64,000 nt of DNA from Methylobacterium frigidaeris. GTDB taxonomy: Bacteria > Pseudomonadota > Alphaproteobacteria > Rhizobiales > Beijerinckiaceae. The notes under the pieces are model-generated. The model ran no database searches and was not told the origin of the DNA. It was given only the letters and a program-made list of their open reading frames with translations. Below, piece by piece: positions 24,510 to 33,188 of this stretch. Position numbers and translations under genes: made by a program. Each line of letters opens with the position of its first letter. The stretch's first letter is position 1. The stretch covers positions 62,001 to 126,000 of the forward strand of contig NZ_BPQJ01000015.1 of the NCBI RefSeq assembly GCF_022179185.1. The letters run 5' to 3'.

Positions 24510-25157
24510 TCAGCCCTGCCCGAGCGCCGCACGCACCAGCTTCAACGCGTCCTCGCTCGCCCATTCCGCCGGGCCCTTCATCACGCCGATCTCGCAGCCG
24601 GCCGGGTCGATCAGGAAGGTGGTGGGCAGGCCGACGACGTCGCCGCCCTGCTGCAGCACCGGCAGCGCTCGCCCGGCCGGGTCGGAATAGTAGGCCAGCC
24701 TCGCGATCCCGTTCTCCGTCATCCAGCGCGGCGGCCGGTCGGGATTGCGGGTGTCGAGGTTGAGCGCCACCACCTCGAAATCCTGGCCCCCCAGCGCGCC
24801 CTGCAGCCGGTCGAGGGCCGGCATCTCCGCCTTGCACGGCGCGCACCAGGTCGCCCACAGGTTCAGCAGCAATGTGCGGCCCTTGAGGTCGGCGAGCGTC
24901 CTCAGTTGCCCGTCCGGCCCGGTGAAGGTGATGGCCGGCGCCGGCTTCGGCCGGGGATCGACCTGGAGGGCCGCCACCTCGCCGCGGGCGAAGGGCGCGA
25001 CGCGGGCAGCCGTGGCGGCGCTCAGCGGGCAGGCGCCGCCGTTGCTCCCGCCCGCAACCCCGTATAGGGCAGCCCCGAGGCCGAGGACGGCGACGAGCCC
25101 CCCCGCGACGAGGGCGAGGCGGGCTTTGCGCGAGGATGCGAGACGAGGTGAGGACAT
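24510..25157 (-). CDS. tlpA: Membrane-anchored thioredoxin-like protein TlpA
   Basis: The 215-residue protein has one N-terminal membrane helix (about residues 12-36) and a periplasmic thioredoxin fold with the active site WATWCAPCKAEMP (Cys105, Cys108). Two further cysteines (Cys43 in GGACPL, Cys188 in DPAGCEIG) correspond to the structural disulfide known in Bradyrhizobium TlpA, whose role is reducing CoxB and ScoI for the copper centre of cytochrome oxidase. The cis-Pro segment is GLPTTFLID. Its ATG (25157-25155) overlaps the argH ATG on the other strand. The divergent argH/tlpA order is conserved in Rhizobiales, which supports the assignment. Confidence 0.92.
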   Translation of the reverse strand: MSSPRLASSRKARLALVAGGLVAVLGLGAALYGVAGGSNGGACPLSAATAARVAPFARGEVAALQVDPRPKPAPAITFTGPDGQLRTLADLKGRTLLLNLWATWCAPCKAEMPALDRLQGALGGQDFEVVALNLDTRNPDRPPRWMTENGIARLAYYSDPAGRALPVLQQGGDVVGLPTTFLIDPAGCEIGVMKGPAEWASEDALKLVRAALGQG

Positions 25158-26547
25158 GAGCAACCGGATGTGGGGCGGGCGCTTCGCGAGCGGCCCCGCC
25201 GAGATCATGGAGGAGATCAACGCCTCCATCGGCTTCGACAAGCGCCTCGCCCCCCAGGACATCCGGGGCTCGCTCGCCCACGTCGCGATGCTGGGCAAGG
25301 CGGGGATCCTGCCGGCCGAGGATGTGGCGAAGATCGAGGCCGGGCTCAAGACCGTCCAGTCCGAGATCGACGCCGGCACCTTCGAGTTCCGGCGCGAGCT
25401 CGAGGACATCCACATGAGCGTGGAGAGCCGGCTGCGCGAGATCGTCGGCCCGACGGCGGGCCGCCTGCACACCGCGCGCTCGCGCAACGACCAGGTCGCG
25501 ACCGACATGCGGCTGTGGGTGCGCGACACCCTCGACGCCCTCGACGCCCAGGCCGCCGACCTGCAGCAGGCCATGGCCGAACTGGCCTTGAAGCATGCCG
25601 GCACGGTGATGCCGGGCTTCACCCACCTGCAATCGGCCCAGCCGGTCACCTTCGGCCATCACCTGCTGGCCTATGTCGAGATGCTGAACCGCGACCGCGG
25701 CCGGTTCCGCGACGCCCGCGCCCGCCTCAACGAATGCCCGCTCGGCGCGGCCGCGCTCGCTGGCACCTCGTTCCCGATCGACCGCCACGCCACGGCCGCC
25801 AGCCTCGGCTTCGACCGGCCGACCGCGAACTCGCTCGATTCGGTGGCCGACCGCGACTTCGCGCTGGAAGCCCTCTCGGCCGCGGCGATCGCGGCGGTGC
25901 ACCTGTCGCGCTTCGCGGAAGAAATCGTGGTCTGGACCTCGGCCCAGTTCGGCTTCGTCAAGCTGTCGGACCGGTTCACCACCGGCTCCTCGATCATGCC
26001 GCAGAAGCGCAACCCCGACGCCGCCGAGCTGGTGCGGGCGAAGTCCGGCCGGGTCATCGGCGCGCTGTCAGGCCTGCTCATCGTCATGAAGGGCCTGCCG
26101 CTCGCCTATTCGAAGGACATGCAGGAGGACAAGGAGGGCACCTTCGACGCGCTCCAGACCCTCTCGCTCTGCCTCGCCGCGATGGCCGGCATGGTGCGCG
26201 ACCTGGAGCCGGTGCCGGATGTGCTGAAAGCCGCGGCCGGTTCCGGCTACGCCACCGCCACCGACCTCGCCGACTGGCTGGTGCGCGAGCTCGGCCTGCC
26301 CTTCCGCGATGCCCATCACGTGACGGGCCGCCTCGTCGGCGAGGCCTCGTCCCGCGGCATCGGCCTCGAGGCGCTGCCGCTCGCGGTAATGCAGGCGGAG
26401 GAGCCGCGCATCACCGACGCGGTCTTCGCGGTGCTCGGCGTCGAGAACTCGGTGGGTAGCCGCACCAGCTACGGCGGCACCGCCCCGGACAACGTCCGGG
26501 CCCAGGCGGAAGGCTGGCTGAAGCGGCTGGCCAGCGAGACGGCCTGA
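25156..26547 (+). CDS. argH: Argininosuccinate lyase
   Basis: ArgH cleaves argininosuccinate to arginine and fumarate, the last step of arginine synthesis. The 463-residue sequence has the superfamily regions MWGGRFASGPAEIMEEIN, HTARSRNDQVATDMRLW, PGFTHLQSAQPVTFGHHLLA with the catalytic His, and the fumarase-type signature GSSIMPQKRNPD with the mobile-loop serine. Length is standard. The start codon ATG 25156-25158 overlaps the tlpA start on the opposite strand, so each gene's promoter and ribosome-binding site must lie within the other's coding region. Confidence 0.97.
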   Translation: MSNRMWGGRFASGPAEIMEEINASIGFDKRLAPQDIRGSLAHVAMLGKAGILPAEDVAKIEAGLKTVQSEIDAGTFEFRRELEDIHMSVESRLREIVGPTAGRLHTARSRNDQVATDMRLWVRDTLDALDAQAADLQQAMAELALKHAGTVMPGFTHLQSAQPVTFGHHLLAYVEMLNRDRGRFRDARARLNECPLGAAALAGTSFPIDRHATAASLGFDRPTANSLDSVADRDFALEALSAAAIAAVHLSRFAEEIVVWTSAQFGFVKLSDRFTTGSSIMPQKRNPDAAELVRAKSGRVIGALSGLLIVMKGLPLAYSKDMQEDKEGTFDALQTLSLCLAAMAGMVRDLEPVPDVLKAAAGSGYATATDLADWLVRELGLPFRDAHHVTGRLVGEASSRGIGLEALPLAVMQAEEPRITDAVFAVLGVENSVGSRTSYGGTAPDNVRAQAEGWLKRLASETA

Positions 26548-26571
26548 GCGGCGTCAAGCCCCTCTACCCCA

Positions 26572-26707
26572 ACCGCAACCTCATCCCGGGGTGCCGGCGA
26601 TCGACGATCGCCAGCCTCGGAGGAGGGCGCCGGAGGTCTCGGGGCTATCTGGAGACCTCCTTCGAGGCTCGCTTCGCTCGCACCTCAGGATGAGGGCACG
26701 GGTGGGA
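26572..26707. repeat. Dispersed intergenic repeat, family A, copy 2
   Basis: It begins AACCTCATCCCGGGGTGCCGG and ends CGCACCTCAGGATGAGGGC then ACGGGTGGGA, with TCGGAGGAGGG and TCCTTCGAGGC inside, in the same order as the copy at 487-630. It fills most of the 228-base spacer between argH and the SDR gene. Confidence 0.7.
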
Positions 26708-26775
26708 GCGGGCGGGCACTCATGTTAGTGCCAACCTCGGTCGGACACGCTCTACCATTCACGGGAGGACCCACC

Positions 26776-27558
26776 ATGGATCTCGGTCTCAAGGGCAAGC
26801 GCGCCCTCGTCCTGTCGTCCAGCCGCGGCCTCGGCCGCGGCATCGCCGAGGCCCTGGCGGCCGAGGGCGCGGACGTGCTGCTCACCGCCCGCACCGCCGA
26901 GCGCCTGGACGAGGCGGTGGCGGCGATCAACGCCCGCGGCCAGGGCCGCGCCCACGCCTTCGCGGGCAGCCTGAAGGACAATGTCGAGGCCATCTACGCC
27001 GCGGCGCAGGAGCATCTCGGCGGGGTCGACATCCTGGTCGCCAATACCGGCGGCCCGCCGGCCGCCACGGCGCTGACCGTGCAGCCCGAGGCCTGGACGC
27101 CCCAGTTCGAGGCGATGGTGACCCCGGTCTTCCGCCTCGCCGGGCTGGTCCTGCCGGGCATGCGCCAGGCCGGCTTCGGCCGCATCCTGGTGGTGGCGTC
27201 GAGCGGCGTCGAGCAGCCGATCCCGAACCTGGTGATGTCGAACGCGCTGCGCGCCTCGATCGCCGGCTGGGCCAAGACCCTGGCCTCCGAGGTCGCGGCC
27301 GAGGGCATCACCGTCAACATGATCCTGCCCGGCCGGATCGAGACCGACCGCACCGGCGAGCTCGACGCCGCCAACGCCAAGGCGCAGGGCAAGACGCCCG
27401 ACCAGATCGCCGAGGCCGCCCGCGCGGCGATTCCGGCGAAGCGCTACGGCAAGGTGCAGGAATTCGCCGACGTGGCGTGCTTCCTGGCCTCCGAGCGGGC
27501 GTCCTACGTCACCGGCAGCATGATCCGGGTCGATGGCGGGGCCGTTCGGTCGATCTGA
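26776..27558 (+). CDS. Atypical short-chain dehydrogenase/reductase lacking the YxxxK motif
   Basis: The 260-residue protein keeps the SDR nucleotide-binding turn (VLSSSRGLGRGIAEAL), LVANTGGPP in place of NNAG, and the late VNMILPGRIETDR and YVTGSMIRVDGG. Where a catalytic Tyr and Lys are expected, after SS at 142-143, it has IPNLVMSNALRAS. Neither residue of the dyad is present. A recognised SDR subgroup shares this SN-x-LR pattern, so the site is subgroup-specific rather than broken. Function unknown, possibly reduction with a different proton relay or a non-redox role. ATG 26776 follows GGGAGGA with seven bases between. Confidence 0.9.
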   Translation: MDLGLKGKRALVLSSSRGLGRGIAEALAAEGADVLLTARTAERLDEAVAAINARGQGRAHAFAGSLKDNVEAIYAAAQEHLGGVDILVANTGGPPAATALTVQPEAWTPQFEAMVTPVFRLAGLVLPGMRQAGFGRILVVASSGVEQPIPNLVMSNALRASIAGWAKTLASEVAAEGITVNMILPGRIETDRTGELDAANAKAQGKTPDQIAEAARAAIPAKRYGKVQEFADVACFLASERASYVTGSMIRVDGGAVRSI

Positions 27559-27662
27559 CGAGGATTGCGGGGGCGGGACAATCGTCGTCCTGCCTCCTCC
27601 CATTCCCGGACAACTGAAGCGGCAGCGGAAGGAGAACCGGGAAAACGCGACGCATATATCGA

Positions 27663-27692
27663 AAAAGGGCGGCCCCGCGGGACCGCCCTTTT
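27663..27692. terminator. Bidirectional intrinsic terminator
   Basis: AAAAGGGCGG and CCGCCCTTTT form a stem around a short GC-rich loop, with T-runs on both strands. It lies between the convergent SDR gene (stop 27558) and the NDUFA9-like gene (stop 27719) and should end both transcripts. Confidence 0.85.
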
Positions 27693-27718
27693 CCATGTCC
27701 GAAGAACTGGTCTGTTGC

Positions 27719-28885
27719 TTACTTCCGCTTGCCCCAGCGCACCCCCGGCGCCGGGCCGGCGCCCGCCGCGAGCGAGCCGACCGCCGGGCCGCTCGCATCG
27801 CCCGGGTGGTGCTGCGAACCCTGGCCCATCGGATCGGGCGCCATCAGATCCGGGGTCGCGGCCATGTCGGGGGTGCCGCGGCCGGTGGCGAACTGGCCGG
27901 CCTTGCGGAAGCGCCAGAGATAGCCCGGCACCACCGCCTCGATCGCGGTCGGCGCGATGCCGATGCCCTCGATCGTCCGCCCTTCCGCCTTCGCCGCCTC
28001 CGACACGACGTTGTCGCTCTGGAGCAGGGTGACCTGGTCGCGGGTGAGCTTCAGGGTGTCGGGCAGGAGGCCGAGCGTCAGGGTGTCGGCGATCTCCATC
28101 ACCCTCGCCTGGAGCCGGGCGGCGGGAGCCGGCAGCGGCAGCACCACGCGGCTGCGCATCGTCACCTTCAAGGTGTACTCGACGAGCTGCTGCAGGGTCA
28201 GGATCTCCGGCCCGCCGAGCTCGTAGACCCGGCCGCCCTGGAGCTGACCCTCGACCGCCCGGGCGATCGCCTCGGCAACGTCGCCGGCGAAGACCGGCTG
28301 CATCCGCGCCTCGGCCCCGGCGAGCGGCAGCACCGGCAGCATCCGGGCGAGGCCTGCGAAGCGGTTGAAGAAGCTGTCGCCCGGCCCGAACACGACCGAG
28401 GGACGAAAGATCACGGCGTCGGGCCGGGCCTCGAACACCCGGGCCTCGCCGATCGCCTTCGAGCGGGCATAGGCCGAGGCCGAATGCTCGTCGGCGCCGA
28501 GCGCCGAGACGTGCACCATCGGGGCGCCCACCGCGGCCGCCGCCCGGGCGACCTCGCCCGCACCTTCGGCCTGCAGGCGCTGGAAGCTCTGGCTGCCGCT
28601 CTCCTGCAGGATGCCGACGAGGTTGACCACGATGTCGGCGTGCTCGGCGGCGCGCACGATCGAGGCCGGGTTGCGGAGGTTGGCCTGCACGCCGACGATC
28701 TGGCCGACGCGGCCGAGGGGCTGGAGGAACTGGGCGAGGTCGGGCCGGCGCACCGCCACCCGGATCCGGTAGCCGCGCTTGGCGAGCGCCCGCACCACGT
28801 GGCGGCCGAGGAAGCCCGATCCCCCGAACACGGTCACGAGCTGCGAGGCGGGTCGGGTCAGGCCGACATGGTCGAAGCCGGTCAT
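27719..28885 (-). CDS. Complex I NDUFA9-subunit family NAD(P)-binding protein
   Basis: The 388-residue protein is an atypical extended SDR. It has the Rossmann motif VTVFGGSGFLGRHVVRAL (residues 17-34), VNLVGILQESGSQSF, PMVHVSALGAD, SAYARSKAIGEARV and PSVVFGPGDSFFNRFA, which together define the NDUFA9-like family. In mitochondria NDUFA9 is an accessory NADPH-binding subunit of complex I; bacterial members are often encoded near respiratory or undecaprenyl genes and may serve quinone-related functions. The last 60 residues (ATPDLMAPDPMGQGSQHH onward) are low complexity and probably disordered. Monocistronic, with its own terminator. Confidence 0.9.
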   Translation of the reverse strand: MTGFDHVGLTRPASQLVTVFGGSGFLGRHVVRALAKRGYRIRVAVRRPDLAQFLQPLGRVGQIVGVQANLRNPASIVRAAEHADIVVNLVGILQESGSQSFQRLQAEGAGEVARAAAAVGAPMVHVSALGADEHSASAYARSKAIGEARVFEARPDAVIFRPSVVFGPGDSFFNRFAGLARMLPVLPLAGAEARMQPVFAGDVAEAIARAVEGQLQGGRVYELGGPEILTLQQLVEYTLKVTMRSRVVLPLPAPAARLQARVMEIADTLTLGLLPDTLKLTRDQVTLLQSDNVVSEAAKAEGRTIEGIGIAPTAIEAVVPGYLWRFRKAGQFATGRGTPDMAATPDLMAPDPMGQGSQHHPGDASGPAVGSLAAGAGPAPGVRWGKRK

Positions 28886-29027
28886 GGTCGTGGGGTCCTT
28901 CCGCGGGTCTCGTCCGGGGAGTCTTGCCGGGGTTCTGCGGGCTCCTTAGTCGAGGGGGCGGGCGCTGTGAAGCTCCGGCGCCGTCGCGGGCCCCGGAACG
29001 GATGCAGTTCCGTGCCGTTCGCCCCGC

Positions 29028-29513
29028 ATGACGGCGTTCACCCGATCCTGGCAGGGCCTGCGACCCCGGCACGGCCTGTTGCCGGGCTTGCTGATCGGCC
29101 TCGGCCTCGGCGGATTCTTCGACGGGATCGTGCTGCACCAGCTGCTGCAATGGCACCACATGCTGAGCAGCTGGTATCCGATCACCTCGCTCGACGCGCT
29201 GGAGCTGAACACCCGCTGGGACGGGTACTTCCACAGCGCCACCTACGTGTTCGTAGTGCTCGGGGTGTTTCTGCTCTGGCGCCGGGGCGGGCCGCGGAGA
29301 GACTTCCGTGACGGCCGGGCGCTCGCCGGCGCCGTGCTGCTCGGCTGGGCGGCGTTCAACCTGGTCGAGGGCGTGATCGACCACCAGATCCTCGGCGTGC
29401 ACCACGTCAATGAGACGGTGCCGCGGGCGGCTTGGGCCTGGTGGGATGCCGGCTTCCTGGCCTGGGGCGCCGCCATGGGGGTGGCGGGCGGCCTCCTGGT
29501 ACGGGGGCGGTGA
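29028..29513 (+). CDS. DUF2243 membrane protein
   Basis: The 161-residue protein has about four membrane helices. The first contains GLLIGLGLGGFFDGIVLHQLLQ and is followed by WHHMLSSWYP, the family signature with conserved Asp and His residues. Later GVIDHQILGVHHVNE repeats a His/Asp pattern near the membrane. The clustered histidines suggest metal or haem binding, but no function is known. ATG 29028 starts a basic N-terminus ahead of helix 1. The stop overlaps the ATG of a 48-residue gene by one base. Confidence 0.88.
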   Translation: MTAFTRSWQGLRPRHGLLPGLLIGLGLGGFFDGIVLHQLLQWHHMLSSWYPITSLDALELNTRWDGYFHSATYVFVVLGVFLLWRRGGPRRDFRDGRALAGAVLLGWAAFNLVEGVIDHQILGVHHVNETVPRAAWAWWDAGFLAWGAAMGVAGGLLVRGR

Positions 29514-29659
29514 TGCGCGCCGCCCTGCCGTGGCTGCTCCTTGCGCTGGCGCTGGTCGTCGCGACGGCTCCGGCCTGGGGGCGGCTCGTCACCGGGTTCG
29601 ATCCGACCCTGGACGAGCTCCTGAGCCTGCGTTGCGGGCCGGGTCAGACGGCGTCGTGA
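29513..29659 (+). CDS. Very small membrane or exported protein (48 aa)
   Basis: ATG 29513 overlaps the DUF2243 stop (TGATG), suggesting coupled translation. The product begins with a hydrophobic helix (LPWLLLALALVVATAPAWG), then a short tail with FDPTLDELLSLRCG holding one cysteine. It may be a single-pass peptide working with the DUF2243 protein, or a secreted peptide. No family is recognised. The evidence is the overlap, the signal-like start and the clean stop before the convergent gene. Confidence 0.5.
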   Translation: MRAALPWLLLALALVVATAPAWGRLVTGFDPTLDELLSLRCGPGQTAS

Positions 29660-29663
29660 CGTC

Positions 29664-31166
29664 TCACGCCACCTTGCGCGGCACCATCCGCTCGCTGCTC
29701 AGGGCTTCCCGCGCGCCCGACAGCCCGGCCTCGGCGTATTCGGCATCCTCGTTGACGTTCCACACGTCGAAGCGCCGCTCGCCGGCGAGGATGTTCCGCG
29801 CGGTCAGCATCGCGGTCATCATCGCGTGGTCCTGGTTGTTGTACTTGTGCATCCCGTTGCGGCCGACGAGGTGGAGGGTCGGGTAGCTGCCCTCGAGGTC
29901 CCGGCGGATCGTCGCCACGTGGGCGCGGTATGCATCGTCGTAGACCGGGTAGGCCTTGGGCTGGCGCACCACGCAGGCATCGACCACGCTGGCCGGATCG
30001 ACGAGGCCGATCAGGCCGATCTCGCGGCGGGCGAGCGCGATCAGCTCGGAATCCGGCGCGTTCCACAGCCCATCGCCCTCGAAGCAGAAATATTCGAGGC
30101 CGAGGCAAGTGTAGGACTCGTCCGGCACCATCTCGGGCGACCAGGAGCGGAAGTTCTGCACCCGGCCGACCTTCACCGCCGGGTCGTGGACGTAGATCCA
30201 GTTGTCCGGGAAGCTGTCCTTCGCCCGGGCGATCAGCGCCACGGTGACGAAGTCGCGGTAGCGCAAGGAGCGGGCGTGGAAGGTGCTCAAGGGAGCCGGG
30301 CGGATCGCCCCGACGAGCTCGCGAATCGGCGCCGAGGAGACGACGTTGCGGGCCGTGAACGTTTCGCGGGTGCCGCCCTCGCGCCGGACGCTCACCGTCC
30401 ACAGCTTGGTGCCGGGATCGTAGGACAGGCCGTCGACCCGCCGGTCGAGCAGGACCCGGCCGCCGTTCCGCCGGATCGCCGCGGCGGCCGCGTCCCACAT
30501 CATGCCGGGACCGCGGCGGGGATAGCGGAACGACTCGATCAGGGTCTTGATCACCGGACCGTCGCCGGTGCCCGAGCGGTGCAAGCCGAGCGAGCGCTTG
30601 AGCCCGTCGCGGATCGCGGCGCCGAGGTCGAGCCCCTTGATGCGCTGGGCCGCCCAATCGGCCGAGATGTCGTCGCAGGACATGCCCCACACCTTCTCGG
30701 TGTAGGTCTTGAAGAAGATCGAGTAGAGCCGCTCGCCGAACTGGTTGCGGACCCAGTCGTGAAAACTCCGCGGCTCCTGGATCGGCCGGGCCCGGGCCCA
30801 GAGATAGGAGGCGACGCACATCCCGCTCTCGATGATCCCGAGGTTGCGCAGGGCCTCGAAGGCCTTGAGCGGGTAGGCGTAGGTCTTGCCCTTGTAGTAG
30901 ATCCGCGACAGGCGCGGCCGTTCGATGAAGTCGTCGGGCAGGATCTCGTTCCAGAGATCGACCACCTCCTTCGCCTTCGAGAAGAAGCGGTGGCCGCCGA
31001 TGTCGAACAGGAAGCCCTTGTACTCCACCGTGCGGCTGATGCCGCCGACCTGGGTCGGGTCGCGCTCAAGCACCACGACGTCGCGGCCGGCCTTGGCGAG
31101 CATGTAGCCGGTGGTCAGGCCCGCCGGCCCCGCGCCGATCACCAGCGTCTCGGTGTGAAGGCTCAT
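29664..31166 (-). CDS. FAD-dependent oxidoreductase resembling UDP-galactopyranose mutase
   Basis: The 500-residue protein begins with the dinucleotide-binding motif LVIGAGPAGLTTGYMLAKAG, then VLERDPTQVGGISRTVEYKG and FDIGGHRFFSK. The GGISR and GGHRFF phrases recall UDP-galactopyranose mutase and related NAD(P)-binding amine-oxidase-fold flavoproteins found in glycan clusters. Further marks are FKTYTEKVWGMSCDDISADW and the C-terminal FAD contact LVGRNGMHKYNNQDHAMMTA. It probably rearranges or oxidises a nucleotide sugar, but the substrate is open. It is divergent from the GT-C-like membrane gene, which supports a surface-glycan role. Confidence 0.87.
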   Translation of the reverse strand: MSLHTETLVIGAGPAGLTTGYMLAKAGRDVVVLERDPTQVGGISRTVEYKGFLFDIGGHRFFSKAKEVVDLWNEILPDDFIERPRLSRIYYKGKTYAYPLKAFEALRNLGIIESGMCVASYLWARARPIQEPRSFHDWVRNQFGERLYSIFFKTYTEKVWGMSCDDISADWAAQRIKGLDLGAAIRDGLKRSLGLHRSGTGDGPVIKTLIESFRYPRRGPGMMWDAAAAAIRRNGGRVLLDRRVDGLSYDPGTKLWTVSVRREGGTRETFTARNVVSSAPIRELVGAIRPAPLSTFHARSLRYRDFVTVALIARAKDSFPDNWIYVHDPAVKVGRVQNFRSWSPEMVPDESYTCLGLEYFCFEGDGLWNAPDSELIALARREIGLIGLVDPASVVDACVVRQPKAYPVYDDAYRAHVATIRRDLEGSYPTLHLVGRNGMHKYNNQDHAMMTAMLTARNILAGERRFDVWNVNEDAEYAEAGLSGAREALSSERMVPRKVA

Positions 31167-31340
31167 CGCTCGGGCAACTCCGGGGCCGTCACGGCCGCTT
31201 CCGCTTGAGACGGGTCTCTCTGCCCAATCTCTACCGCCCGGATGGTAAAGAACCGCTCAACCGGCGCCGCTAACCCCGGGGTAACGGCGCCCATGCGAAG
31301 CGGGACCATCCGGATCACCCTCAAGGCCCAAGACCCCGCC

Positions 31341-33185
31341 ATGGCTAACGACTCCGCCATGCTCGCCGCCTCGCTCCCTCAGGCCCGGTCCGGACCGGAG
31401 GCGGCGCAGCGTTCCCCCTTCGAGCGCCCGGCGATCGTCTGGCTCATCGTCCTGGCCGGCGCCGTCGGCTTCGCGTCCTGGTCCGGTCTCGGGGCGGTGC
31501 TCCGCGACCTGCGCCTGCCGGACACCGACGACGCCATGCGGCTCGTCCAGGTGCGCGACCTCCTCGCCGGCCAGTCCTGGTTCGACCTCGCCCAGCACCG
31601 TCACGCGGGCGCGCCGCCGATGCACTGGTCGCGCCTCGTCGATGCGCCGATCGCCGGCCTGATCCTGCTGACGCGGCCCTTCGCCGGGCCGGCCCTGGCG
31701 GAGGGGATCGCCGCGGTGATGTGGCCGCTGCTGCTGCTCGGCCTCTACGCCGCGATCCTCTATCGCGGGGTGCGCCGCGCCTTCGGGTGGCGGGCCGCGG
31801 CCTTCGCGCTGTTTGCCGGCACGCAGGCGATCTTCGTCACCAGCCTGTTCGCCCCGGGGCGGATCGACCACCACAACGTCCAGATCTGCGCGATCCTCGC
31901 CCTGACGGTCAGCCTCGCCCGCCCGGCCCCGACAGCGCGGGACGGGGCGTTCGCGGGCGCGCTCGCGGCCGTCTCCCTGGCGGTCGGGCTCGAGGCGCTG
32001 CCGTTCATCGCCGCGGCCGGTCTCGTCCTCGCCGGATTCTGGCTTCGCGACGGGCGCGCCGCGCTGCCGCCCTTCCTCGGGTTCGGCCTCGCCCTCGGGC
32101 TCGTCGCCCCGGCGCTCTTCCTCGTCCAGACCGCTCCGGCACTCTGGAGCGCGACCGCTTGCGACGCCCTCTCGCCGCCCTGGCTCTGGCTCACGGCTTC
32201 CGCCGCCGTCACGGCCGCGACTGCGGCTGTCGTGCCGGGCGGGCGGGGGATGGGCCTGCGGCTCGGTCTCCTCGCCGCCTGCGGCATCGTGGCGGCCGGC
32301 GGTTTCCACGTCCTGTTCCCGGCCTGCGCCGCCGGGCCGTTCACCGGCATGCCCGACCTCGTGCGCCGGGAGTGGCTGGCGAGGGTGCAGGAGATGCTGC
32401 CGGTCTGGCAGCTCGTCCGTCTGGCCCCCGACGCGGTCCTCGCCGGCTACCTGCCGGTGCTGATCGGCGCCGTCGCGGCGAGCCTGTGGGCCTGGCGCGG
32501 GCGCGATCCTGGGGAACGATGCCTGATGGCCGCGACCGCCGCCGTACTCTGGCTCGGCCTCGCGCTCGGCGTGCCGCAGCTCCGCGGCCTCTACGTCGCC
32601 GGCGCCTTCGTGCCCTTGGTGGCCGGTCCGGTCTTCGACCGGGCGGTCGCGCTCCTGCGCGTGCCCGAGGCCGCGCCGCTCCGGCGCGCCGCGGCCCTCG
32701 CCCTGAGCCTCGCCCTGTGCGGAAAGGTCTGGCTCCTCGTCGCGTCGATCTGGCCGGCCTCCGCCGGGGCGGACACGGCGCTCGCGGCGGAGCGCGCCGC
32801 CTGGCAGAGCTGCGGCGATCCCCGCGCGGTCGCCGCCCTCGACGTCCTGCCGCAGGGGCTGATCCTCGCCCGGATCGATCTCGGGCCCAGCCTGCTCCTG
32901 CACGGTCATCACGCCGTCGTGGCGGCGCCCTACCACCGGGCACTGCCGGGCCTCGCCGCCTCGCTCGACGCGTTCCGGGACGCGAGTGCCCTGCCGCAGG
33001 TGGCCGCGCGGGTGCGGGCGGACTACATCGTGGCCTGCGCCACCCCGGCGGAGCCGGGCGAGGCTCCGAGCGTCGCGGACCGGATCGGGCGCGGCGAGAT
33101 CACCCCGCCCGGGCTGGAGCCGATCCCGGTGCCGGACACCCCCTTGCGAGTCTGGCGCCTGGCGGCCGGTGCCGTGAGAGGGTGA
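31341..33185 (+). CDS. Polytopic membrane protein, GT-C / STT3-like
   Basis: The protein (614 residues from ATG 31341) has about a dozen membrane helices in its first 480 residues and a soluble C-terminal domain. The first loop carries LRLPDTDDAMRLVQVRDLL with several acidic residues, then PPMHWSRLVDAPIAG. A later loop has LFAPGRIDHHNVQ. Acidic residues in loop 1 and a DHH-type motif are the layout of GT-C glycosyltransferases and STT3-type oligosaccharyltransferases. The start is uncertain: ATG 31242 and ATG 31293 are in frame, none with a strong ribosome site. GTG of the next gene comes three bases after the stop. It may transfer a lipid-linked sugar at the outer face of the membrane. Confidence 0.75.
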   Translation: MANDSAMLAASLPQARSGPEAAQRSPFERPAIVWLIVLAGAVGFASWSGLGAVLRDLRLPDTDDAMRLVQVRDLLAGQSWFDLAQHRHAGAPPMHWSRLVDAPIAGLILLTRPFAGPALAEGIAAVMWPLLLLGLYAAILYRGVRRAFGWRAAAFALFAGTQAIFVTSLFAPGRIDHHNVQICAILALTVSLARPAPTARDGAFAGALAAVSLAVGLEALPFIAAAGLVLAGFWLRDGRAALPPFLGFGLALGLVAPALFLVQTAPALWSATACDALSPPWLWLTASAAVTAATAAVVPGGRGMGLRLGLLAACGIVAAGGFHVLFPACAAGPFTGMPDLVRREWLARVQEMLPVWQLVRLAPDAVLAGYLPVLIGAVAASLWAWRGRDPGERCLMAATAAVLWLGLALGVPQLRGLYVAGAFVPLVAGPVFDRAVALLRVPEAAPLRRAAALALSLALCGKVWLLVASIWPASAGADTALAAERAAWQSCGDPRAVAALDVLPQGLILARIDLGPSLLLHGHHAVVAAPYHRALPGLAASLDAFRDASALPQVAARVRADYIVACATPAEPGEAPSVADRIGRGEITPPGLEPIPVPDTPLRVWRLAAGAVRG

Positions 33186-33188
33186 TCC

